Positions 1 to 5,372 of a stretch of DNA of 5,372 bases are shown here, piece by piece; position 1 is the stretch's first letter, and each line of letters starts with the position of its first letter. Source of the DNA: Vicinamibacteria bacterium (GTDB lineage: Bacteria; Acidobacteriota; Vicinamibacteria; Fen-336; JAGNNV01); NCBI GenBank assembly GCA_016650185.1, contig JAENWE010000268.1, positions 1 through 5,372 on the forward strand, in the 5' to 3' direction. The notes below the pieces were generated by a model, which searched no databases, had not been told where the DNA came from, and saw only the letters and a program-made list of their open reading frames with translations. Position numbers and translations under genes: made by a program.

Positions 1-1298
1 AGGAACCTGCTGTGAGAGAAGGCGGCGATCAGGATCTCGTCCTTGGAGAAGTATCCGGAGAAGAAAGGGGTTCCGATGATGGCGAGCCAGCCCGCGGTGA
101 AGGTCCAGAAGGTCCAAGGCGTGCGCGTGCGCAGGCCGCCCATCTGCCGCATGTCCTGTTCCCCGGAGAGAGCGTGGATCACCGACCCGGAGCCGAGGAA
201 CATCAGGGCCTTGAAGAAGGCATGGGTGGCCAGATGGAAGACACCCACTCCGAACGCTCCCACGCCGCAGGCCAGGAACATGTATCCAAGCTGCGACACG
301 GTGGAATAGGCCAGGACCTTCTTGATGTCGTTCTGTACGATGGCGATGGTGGCAGCCACGAACGCCGTCACCGCCCCGACCGTGGCGACGATCCACATCG
401 CGGTCTCGGACATCGAATACAACGCGCCCAGGCGGGCGACCATGTAGACGCCGGCGGTGACCATGGTGGCCGCGTGGATGAGGGCGGAAACCGGGGTCGG
501 GCCTTCCATGGCGTCCGGGAGCCAGACGTGAAGAGGAATCTGGGCGCTCTTGCCGCAGGCTCCGATGAAGAGGGCGATGGTGATCAGGGTCAAGGGACCG
601 AAAACGCCAAACTCTTCGGGAGCCATGGTGCCGATCCGATTTGGGATGTCGAACAGATCCAGGGTGCCGAGGTGAGCAGCGGCGAGCGCCATGCCGATAA
701 TCAGGCCGGCATCCCCCACGCGATTGACGACGAAGGCCTTCTTGCCCGCATCCGAGGCGCTCTTCTTCTTGAACCAGAAACCGATCAGAAGGTAGGAGCA
801 CAGACCGACTCCTTCCCAGCCGACGAACATCAGGGCCAGCGAACCCCCGGTCACGAGGACGAGCATGAAGAAGGTGAACAGGTTCAGGTAGGAGAAATAT
901 CGAATCCGCTCTTCGTCATGGGACATGTAGCCGATCGAGTAGAGGTGGATCAGGAAGCCGATTCCGGTGATCACCAGCATCAGAGTGCAAGACAGCGGAT
1001 CGATGAGCAGGGTCATCGGAATGGTGAAGCCCGCCACGTCGATCCAGTTCAGGGGGAGAGTGGGCTGAATGAAGTGCAACTCGTGCTCCCCGGCGGGAAG
1101 GGCGAGCATGCTGCGCAGGGTGGCGAGGGTCAGGACAAACGAGACGAACACGCAACCGGTGGCGATGACCATCATGCCCTGATGCTTGCCTTGCTTCTTG
1201 GCCAGGCCGCCGATGAAGGCCAGGACCACGAAGCCGAACAGAGGCATGAAGAGCACCATCCACGGCGCCCACAGTGCGATTCGGTCAGGGGTAAACAT
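1..1298 (-). CDS. nuoL: NADH-quinone oxidoreductase subunit L (NuoL), 3' end cut by the window
   Basis: NuoL is the distal antiporter-like subunit (ND5 family) of the complex I membrane arm and one of its proton channels. The minus-strand frame from the ATG at 1298 stays open to the window edge, giving 432 residues of a protein that is usually 600-700 long. The last membrane helices and the long lateral helix are therefore missing. Visible signatures are GWEGVGLCSYLLIGFW (160-175), with the catalytic Glu162, and GKSAQIPLHVWLPDAMEGPT (249-268), with Lys250. These are followed by PVSALIHAATMVTAGVYM (269-286), HLATHAFFKALMFLGSGS (355-372) with Lys363, and GYFSKDEIL (415-423) with Lys419/Asp420. 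These correspond to the E. coli proton-path residues Glu144, Lys229, Lys342 and Lys399. The start is 9 bp after the nuoK stop. The SD is weak: only AAGGG inside the nuoK end, about 13 nt upstream. Homologous Mrp and NuoM/NuoN proteins are less likely given the HVWLPDAMEGPTPVSALIHA form and the nuoK neighbour. Confidence 0.97.
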   Translation of the reverse strand, partial: MFTPDRIALWAPWMVLFMPLFGFVVLAFIGGLAKKQGKHQGMMVIATGCVFVSFVLTLATLRSMLALPAGEHELHFIQPTLPLNWIDVAGFTIPMTLLIDPLSCTLMLVITGIGFLIHLYSIGYMSHDEERIRYFSYLNLFTFFMLVLVTGGSLALMFVGWEGVGLCSYLLIGFWFKKKSASDAGKKAFVVNRVGDAGLIIGMALAAAHLGTLDLFDIPNRIGTMAPEEFGVFGPLTLITIALFIGACGKSAQIPLHVWLPDAMEGPTPVSALIHAATMVTAGVYMVARLGALYSMSETAMWIVATVGAVTAFVAATIAIVQNDIKKVLAYSTVSQLGYMFLACGVGAFGVGVFHLATHAFFKALMFLGSGSVIHALSGEQDMRQMGGLRTRTPWTFWTFTAGWLAIIGTPFFSGYFSKDEILIAAFSHSRF

Positions 1299-1307
1299 GG
1301 TCGTCGA

Positions 1308-1667
1308 TTAGCCCTTCAGCAGGTTGAAGCTGTCGACGTCGAGATCTTCGCGATTGCGCTGAAGCGCAATCACAATGGCGAGGCCCACCGCGGCTTCCGC
1401 GGCAGCCACGGTGAAGACGAAAAAGACCAGAATCTGGCCGTCGATGGTGCCGTGAGCGCGGGAAAACGCCACGAAGGCCAGGTTGACTGCGTTGAGCATC
1501 AACTCGATGCACATCATGACGGTGATGACGTTCCGGCGCACAAACACCCCAATGGTCCCTACCACGAACAAGAATGCGCTCACCGCGAGGGCGACCTGGA
1601 CGAAGCCATCGTGGGCGACCTGAAAACTGCTCAGGGTCGACGTGTAGAGGGCGTCGAGGTTCGGCAT
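1308..1667 (-). CDS. nuoK: NADH-quinone oxidoreductase subunit K (NuoK), with N-terminal extension
   Basis: NuoK is a small three-helix membrane subunit (ND4L family) that carries two buried glutamates of the proton path. The 119-residue product has the signature VRRNVITVMMCIELMLNAVN (43-62). Glu55 and Glu91 (in VAAAEAAVGLAIVIAL) lie 36 residues apart, the same spacing as Glu36 and Glu72 of E. coli NuoK. This implies an N-terminal extension of about 19 residues (MPNLDALYTSTLSSFQVAHD) relative to the usual protein of about 100 residues. The ATG at 1667 is supported by a good purine-rich Shine-Dalgarno (AAGGGGA, 7 nt spacing) and sits 2 bp after the nuoJ stop. No ATG or GTG occurs at the position where the shorter homologues begin. 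NuoL follows after 9 bp. Confidence 0.96.
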   Translation of the reverse strand: MPNLDALYTSTLSSFQVAHDGFVQVALAVSAFLFVVGTIGVFVRRNVITVMMCIELMLNAVNLAFVAFSRAHGTIDGQILVFFVFTVAAAEAAVGLAIVIALQRNREDLDVDSFNLLKG

Positions 1668-1669
1668 CT

Positions 1670-2170
1670 CTACTTCCCCTTCTCTTTTCGGGCCACCACA
1701 ATGGCGCCCACCATGGCGGAGAGGATCAGGATGGACGTGGCCTCGAACGCATACAGGAATCGCGGCGACGAAAACAGGCCGCGCGCCACGTCCGCTGACG
1801 TGGTTTCCTTGTGGTTAACGGGCAGCGTCTCCGCGCCCTTCCAGACCACCACCATCGACTGAATAGCCAGAATGATTCCCAGGGCGATGGCCGCCCGGCC
1901 GATGCCGCCTCCTCGATCCCCCTCGTCCTGCTTCGTGTTCAGCAACATGATCACGAAGAGAAACAGCACCATGATGGCGCCCGCATACACCACCACCTGG
2001 AGCACGGCGATGAAGCCCGAGCCGAGCATGGCGAACATCACAGCCAGCGAGCACATGGTCACGATCAGAGAGAACGCGGAATTGATCGGGCTGCGCTGGG
2101 CAATCACAAACAGGCCCGAGGCGAGAGCCACCATGGCCGCCCCGTAGAACAGGATGACGTCGAGGATCAT
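1670..2170 (-). CDS. nuoJ: NADH-quinone oxidoreductase subunit J (NuoJ)
   Basis: NuoJ is a membrane subunit (ND6 family) that sits between NuoA/NuoH and NuoK in the membrane arm and takes part in coupling quinone reduction to proton pumping. The 166-residue product has about five hydrophobic segments. The diagnostic third helix is VLQVVVYAGAIMVLFLFVIM (56-75), the conserved segment containing the helix distortion seen in this family. Other family features are GLFVIAQRSPINSAFSLIV (19-37) and the last helix EATSILILSAMVGAIVVA (143-160) with its conserved Glu143. Length is close to the usual 160-200 residues. The start ATG overlaps the nuoH stop as ATGA, which suggests translational coupling, and the TAG stop is 2 bp from the nuoK ATG. 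In canonical operons nuoI lies immediately upstream; here nuoH takes its place. Confidence 0.96.
   Translation of the reverse strand: MILDVILFYGAAMVALASGLFVIAQRSPINSAFSLIVTMCSLAVMFAMLGSGFIAVLQVVVYAGAIMVLFLFVIMLLNTKQDEGDRGGGIGRAAIALGIILAIQSMVVVWKGAETLPVNHKETTSADVARGLFSSPRFLYAFEATSILILSAMVGAIVVARKEKGK
1675..1681 (-). promoter_or_regulatory. Shine-Dalgarno of nuoK
   Basis: On the minus strand AAGGGGA lies 7 nt before the nuoK ATG, inside the last codons of nuoJ. It is the clearest ribosome-binding site in the window. It fixes the nuoK start that gives the unusual N-terminal extension. Confidence 0.7.
2167..2170 (-). other. ATGA stop/start overlap of nuoH and nuoJ
   Basis: The nuoJ ATG and the nuoH TGA share bases as ATGA on the minus strand. 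No strong Shine-Dalgarno precedes the nuoJ ATG, so ribosomes finishing nuoH probably re-initiate on nuoJ, which would keep the two membrane subunits in step. The coupling is an inference from the layout. Confidence 0.75.
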
Positions 2171-3291
2171 CTGGAGGCCTGGGGGGCGGCCAGGGCGGCC
2201 GCGGCCACAGTGATCGGAGGCGACTTGCGCTCACCCAGGAAGGCGGTAAAGCCCGAATACAGAACCACCCAGATGGCGGCCGCGGGGATCAACCGCTTCC
2301 AGCCGAAGTCCATGAGCTGGTCATACCGGAAACGCGGCACGGTGGCCCGCACCCAGATGAAGACGAAGAGCAGGAACAGCATCTTCGCGAAGAACCACAG
2401 AGGAGAATTGGGCAGAAGTCCCGGCAGGGGGGACAGCCATCCGCCGAGAAACATATTCGAGGCGAGGGCGCACACCGTGATCATATTGATGTACTCGGCC
2501 ATCTGCAGCAGGGCGAACTTCATCGAGGAATACTCGGTGTGAAACCCGGCCACCAGCTCGGTTTCGCTCTCGGCCAGGTCGAAGGGCGTACGATTCACCT
2601 CGGCGCAGGCCGCGATCATATAGATGATGAAGGCGGGGAACTGAACCAGAATCCAGACCCAGACGTTCCAGCGTTCGGCGGTGGCCACGATGTCGGTGAG
2701 CCGGAATGACCCCGCGGCCATGATCACCGAAACCCACGACATCCCCAGGGCCAGTTCGTACGAGAACATCTGGGCCGAACTCCGCAGGCCGCCAAGCAAC
2801 GCGTACTTGTTGTTGGACGCGTAGCCGGCAAGCACAATCCCATAAACGCCCAGCGCGGTGATGGCGAAGATGAACAACACCCCTACATCCAGGCTCGCCA
2901 TCTGGATATCCAGGGGACGGCCGAACACACTCACCTGGCCGTAAAAAGGGAGGACCAGAGGGCCGCCGTAGGGCACCACGGCCAGGGCGACGTAGGCGGT
3001 AATGATCGCCACCACCGGCGCCGCGAAGAACAGGAATTTGTGAGCGCCTTCCGGCATCACCTCTTCCTTGAAGAAAAGCTTGATCCCGTCCGCCGCGGGC
3101 TGAAGGATCCCGAACCAGCCGACCCGGTTGGGCCCCCGCCGGAACTGCATGAAGGCAAGAATGCGGCGCTCGAGGTAGGTCATCAAGGAGAAGAGCCCAA
3201 GGAGCGCGTTGAAGATCACGGCCACCTTGATGATCGCGATCAGGGCATCGATCCCGATTTCCTTGTTCGCGGGGCTCAGCAGCATCTCCAT
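2167..3291 (-). CDS. nuoH: NADH-quinone oxidoreductase subunit H (NuoH)
   Basis: NuoH is the membrane subunit (ND1 family) that forms much of the quinone-binding chamber and links the peripheral arm to the proton-pumping arm. The 374-residue protein is strongly hydrophobic, with about eight or nine predicted membrane helices. It carries the family signatures: ERR (41-43), QFRRGPNRVGWFG (49-61) followed by LQPAADGIKLFFKEE (63-77), and the acidic loop AEVNRTPFDLAESETELVAG (230-249) running into FHTEYSSMKF. The C-terminal signature PRFRYDQLM (319-327) with GWK (330-332) is also present. It is about 50 residues longer than E. coli NuoH, partly through an Ala/Pro-rich tail (about 357-374). The ATG at 3291 lies 9 bp after the nuoEF stop and begins just before the first membrane helix. 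Its TGA overlaps the nuoJ ATG. In canonical operons nuoG precedes nuoH and nuoI follows it; both are absent here. Confidence 0.97.
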   Translation of the reverse strand: MEMLLSPANKEIGIDALIAIIKVAVIFNALLGLFSLMTYLERRILAFMQFRRGPNRVGWFGILQPAADGIKLFFKEEVMPEGAHKFLFFAAPVVAIITAYVALAVVPYGGPLVLPFYGQVSVFGRPLDIQMASLDVGVLFIFAITALGVYGIVLAGYASNNKYALLGGLRSSAQMFSYELALGMSWVSVIMAAGSFRLTDIVATAERWNVWVWILVQFPAFIIYMIAACAEVNRTPFDLAESETELVAGFHTEYSSMKFALLQMAEYINMITVCALASNMFLGGWLSPLPGLLPNSPLWFFAKMLFLLFVFIWVRATVPRFRYDQLMDFGWKRLIPAAAIWVVLYSGFTAFLGERKSPPITVAAAALAAPQASR

Positions 3292-3300
3292 GGCGATCGA

Positions 3301-5097
3301 TTACGCCTTGCCCTGAGCGGCCGCGAACGTCTCGGCCCGGGCGGTCCACGACCCGCCGTTTCTGATGTAGTACTCGTATTCCTCGCGGAACTTCTCCATC
3401 GACGAGAGCACGGGGGTGATGGCCGCGTCGCCGAAGGCGCACAGGGTGCGGCCGGCGATCGAGTCGCAGACCTGTTTGAGGGTATCCAAGTCCTTCGCTT
3501 CGCCCTTCCCCGCCTCGATGCGCACCAGCATCCGATAGAGCCAGCCGGTGCCCTCGCGGCAGGGGGAACACTTGCCGCAGGATTCGTGCTTGTAGAAAGC
3601 GCTCAGGTTCCGGGCGAGCGCCACCATCGAACGCGAGTCGTCGGCCACGATGCAGCCCGCCGAGCCGAGCATCGAACCCGCCTTCATCACGCTGTCGAAG
3701 TCGAGGGCCACGTCGAGCTCGCTATCGGTGAGGATGGGCACGGACGAGCCGCCGGGAATCACGGCGCGGATCTTGCGCCCGTCCCGGGGTCCGCCCGCGT
3801 AGTCATATACCAGCTGCCGCAGGGTGATCCGACCCAAGTGCGCTTCGTAGTTTCCAGGACGCTTGACGTCGCCGCTGATCGAGAAGAGCTTCGGTCCGCC
3901 GTTGTTCGGGGGACCGAGGGACGCGAACCACTCGGCCCCGCGTTCCAGGATCAGGGGCACGTTGCAGAGGGTCTCGACATTGTTGACGATGGTCGGGCAG
4001 CCGTAAAGGCCGGAGACCGCGGGAAAGGGCGGTTTCAGCCGGGGCTGGCCGCGCTTGCCTTCGAGGCTTTCCAGAAGGGCGGTCTCTTCCCCGCACTCGT
4101 ACGAACCCGCGCCGCGATGAACCACCATCTCGACGTCGATGCCGGTGCCGAGGATGTTCTTGCCCACGTATCCGGCGGCGTAGGCCTCTTCAATAGCCTG
4201 GTTCAAAACGCGCGCGCCCTCGTGGAATTCGCCGCGGATATAGATGTAGCAGCTCTTCGAACGAATGCCGTGACACGAGATGATGGAAGACTCGATGAGC
4301 TGGTGCGGGTCTTTCTCGATAATGACCCGGTCTTTGTAGGTGCCCGGCTCGGACTCGTCCGCGTTCACGCATAAGTACCGGGGCTTGGGGGAATCCTTGG
4401 GCAGGAAACTCCACTTTAGACCCGTGGGGAAACCCGCTCCTCCGCGGCCGCGCAGACTGGACTTCTTGACCTGATCGATGATGTCGTCGGGCGACATCTC
4501 GAGGTATTTCTTGAGATTCGCGTATCCGCCCGTCTTCTTGTAGACGTCGATCGACTGCGAGCCCGCGGTCCAGACATTCTTGAACAGGTATGTCTCGCCC
4601 GGGTTCTTCGGCCATTCGAAGGGTCTGTAGACGGTTTCTCCCGCGATGACGCGGTCCATGTCCTCGTCGGTGGCGTTCTCCAGCCACTCGCCGTTGACCT
4701 GCACCGCCGGGGCGCCACCGCAGGCTGCGAGGCATTCCACCGGCTTGACCGTGAACTTCCCGTCCGCCGTGGTTTCGTGTGGCTTGATCCCGAGCTTCGC
4801 GCACGTCCGATTCACCAAGCCCTCAGCGCCGCCGAGAGCGCACGACAAAGTGGTGCAGACTTCAATCAGCGTCTTCCCCTCGGGCTTGAGGGAGAACATC
4901 GTGTAGAAGCTGGCGGTGTCGTGGACCTGAGCGGTGGAAAGGCCAAGAATCTGGGCGATCTCCGCCATGGCCTCCCCGGTGATGTAGCCGTCCTGCTCCT
5001 GGGCCAGGCGGAGAGCGGGCAGGAGCGCCGACCGTTTGATCGGATACTTCGCGATCGTGTTGTCGAGCTTGGTGCGGTTCTCAGCGGTGAAGGGCAT
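3301..5097 (-). CDS. nuoEF: Fused NADH-quinone oxidoreductase subunits E and F (NuoEF)
   Basis: This protein forms the NADH-oxidising tip of complex I: NADH reduces FMN, and electrons pass to Fe-S clusters. It has 598 residues in two domains. Residues 1-155 are NuoE (thioredoxin-like, 24 kDa family), with all four [2Fe-2S] ligands as CTTLSC (C81, C86) and ECLAAC (C122, C126). Residues from about 165 are NuoF (51 kDa family). They carry the glycine-rich FMN/NADH motif GRGGAGFPTGLKW (217-229), ESEPGTYKDR (248-257), GAGSYECGEETALLESLEG (329-347), and the [4Fe-4S] ligands in ESCGKCSPCREGT (C507, C510, C513) plus C553 in TLCAFGDAA. The total equals one usual NuoE plus one usual NuoF, joined by about 10 residues, with no stop and no plausible internal start for a separate NuoF. 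HoxF of NAD-reducing hydrogenases has a similar domain order, but the nuoA and nuoH neighbours argue for complex I. The ATG at 5097 fits the NuoE N-terminus, although no clear Shine-Dalgarno precedes it. Confidence 0.96.
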   Translation of the reverse strand: MPFTAENRTKLDNTIAKYPIKRSALLPALRLAQEQDGYITGEAMAEIAQILGLSTAQVHDTASFYTMFSLKPEGKTLIEVCTTLSCALGGAEGLVNRTCAKLGIKPHETTADGKFTVKPVECLAACGGAPAVQVNGEWLENATDEDMDRVIAGETVYRPFEWPKNPGETYLFKNVWTAGSQSIDVYKKTGGYANLKKYLEMSPDDIIDQVKKSSLRGRGGAGFPTGLKWSFLPKDSPKPRYLCVNADESEPGTYKDRVIIEKDPHQLIESSIISCHGIRSKSCYIYIRGEFHEGARVLNQAIEEAYAAGYVGKNILGTGIDVEMVVHRGAGSYECGEETALLESLEGKRGQPRLKPPFPAVSGLYGCPTIVNNVETLCNVPLILERGAEWFASLGPPNNGGPKLFSISGDVKRPGNYEAHLGRITLRQLVYDYAGGPRDGRKIRAVIPGGSSVPILTDSELDVALDFDSVMKAGSMLGSAGCIVADDSRSMVALARNLSAFYKHESCGKCSPCREGTGWLYRMLVRIEAGKGEAKDLDTLKQVCDSIAGRTLCAFGDAAITPVLSSMEKFREEYEYYIRNGGSWTARAETFAAAQGKA

Positions 5098-5138
5098 CGT
5101 TCGGTTCTGTTGGGATTGCTGGAGCTTTCAGGTGCTGG
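5098..5138 (-). other. nuoA-nuoEF spacer, the longest gap in the operon
   Basis: These 41 bp between the nuoA stop and the nuoEF ATG contain no convincing hairpin, terminator or promoter, and no purine-rich Shine-Dalgarno near the ATG (the bases just before it read AACAGAACCGAACG). A missing nuoB, C or D remnant is not visible either. Confidence 0.5.
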
Positions 5139-5372
5139 CTACCACTCCAAGGCGCCGGACTTCCAGGCGTATGCAAAGCCCGCGCCCAGCATGCCCATGA
5201 AGATCATCATCTCGATGAAGCCGAACATCCCCAGTTCCTTGAAGACGAGCGCCCAGGGGTATAGGAAGGCGGCATCCACGTCGAAGAGAATGAACAACAT
5301 CGCGACGAGGTAGAACTTGATGGGGAAACGCTCGGAGAGTTTCGCCACCGAGGGGACGCCGCACTCGTAGAC
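5139..5372 (-). CDS. nuoA: NADH-quinone oxidoreductase subunit A (NuoA), 5' end cut by the window
   Basis: This is a small membrane subunit of complex I, located next to NuoH at the quinone-site end of the membrane arm. The frame is open to the window edge and gives 77 residues ending in GALEW and a TAG stop. It begins VYECGVPS, the conserved loop whose cysteine corresponds to the mobile ND3 loop cysteine of mitochondria. Next comes KFYLVAMLFILFDVDAAFLY, the family signature at the start of the second membrane helix, and then a third helix (roughly GFIEMMIFMGMLGAGFAYAW). The first membrane helix and the true start lie outside the window. An internal GTG at 5348 could be read as a start, but it would remove the conserved YECG loop, so the gene almost certainly begins upstream. 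One oddity is FDVD where most bacterial homologues have FDVE or FDLE, a conservative Glu-to-Asp change at a conserved acidic site. NuoEF follows after 41 bp. Confidence 0.95.
   Translation of the reverse strand, partial: VYECGVPSVAKLSERFPIKFYLVAMLFILFDVDAAFLYPWALVFKELGMFGFIEMMIFMGMLGAGFAYAWKSGALEW

Noticed and set aside
1..1298. MrpA/MrpD or NuoM/NuoN antiporter-like protein
   Set aside because: The N-terminal layout, HVWLPDAMEGPTPVSALIHA motif and position straight after nuoK identify NuoL.
12..1862. A 616-codon open frame on the plus strand
   Set aside because: It is antisense to nuoL, nuoK and nuoJ, all of which carry intact family motifs. Its product is rich in His, Asp, Glu, Gly and Arg with no recognisable domain, as expected for the complement of GC-rich membrane-protein codons.
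1811..2542. A 243-codon open frame on the plus strand
   Set aside because: It is antisense to nuoJ and nuoH, His-rich and low in complexity, with no family signature.
2321..3571. A 416-codon minus-strand frame overlapping nuoH and the nuoEF end
   Set aside because: It is an Arg/Gly/Pro-rich out-of-frame shadow of nuoH and nuoEF.
3040..4374. A 444-codon open frame on the plus strand
   Set aside because: It is antisense to nuoEF and nuoH, with no recognisable domain. It is explained by third-position GC bias in the real genes.
3301..5097. HoxF-type hydrogenase diaphorase subunit
   Set aside because: The domain order fits HoxF, but the adjacent nuoA and nuoH, the retained [2Fe-2S] ligands of NuoE and the absence of hydrogenase genes favour complex I. 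The idea is kept only as a possible evolutionary source.
5139..5348. A complete 69-residue small membrane protein starting at the internal GTG
   Set aside because: The same frame continues upstream to the window edge and encodes the conserved YECG loop of NuoA, so this is the C-terminal part of a longer gene.

Overview
The window holds one operon fragment, read entirely on the minus strand, that encodes subunits of respiratory complex I (proton-pumping NADH:quinone oxidoreductase, Nuo). Every substantial stretch of the 5.4 kb is accounted for by six tightly packed genes. In transcription order, from the right end to the left, they are nuoA (5' end cut by the window), a fused nuoE-nuoF gene, nuoH, nuoJ, nuoK and nuoL (3' end cut by the window). 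Gaps between genes are 41, 9, -4, 2 and 9 bp, so co-transcription and translational coupling are very likely. No promoter, terminator, RNA gene, mobile element or CRISPR array was seen.

Layout: 5139-5372 is the C-terminal part of NuoA, starting just before the conserved YECG loop. 3301-5097 encodes a 598-residue NuoEF protein with the [2Fe-2S] NuoE domain joined in frame to the FMN/NADH/[4Fe-4S] NuoF domain. 2167-3291 is NuoH, the quinone-site membrane subunit. 1670-2170 is NuoJ and 1308-1667 is NuoK. 1-1298 is the first 432 residues of NuoL, an antiporter-like proton channel. Together they cover NADH entry (E/F), the quinone-pocket membrane subunits (A/H) and part of the proton-pumping arm (J/K/L).

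Two things depart from the textbook nuoA-N operon. NuoE and NuoF are one polypeptide. In addition, nuoB, nuoC and nuoD are missing between A and E, nuoG between F and H, and nuoI between H and J. Those subunits must lie elsewhere (upstream of nuoA, downstream of nuoL or at another locus) if a full complex I is made. All catalytic and cluster-binding motifs expected in the subunits present are intact, so the genes look functional rather than decaying.

The DNA is GC-rich with strong third-position GC bias, which also explains the long antisense open frames. The organism is a GC-rich bacterium with an NADH-dependent respiratory chain. The fused nuoEF and rearranged order point away from the standard enterobacterial or alphaproteobacterial operon, but the phylum cannot be settled from this sequence alone.
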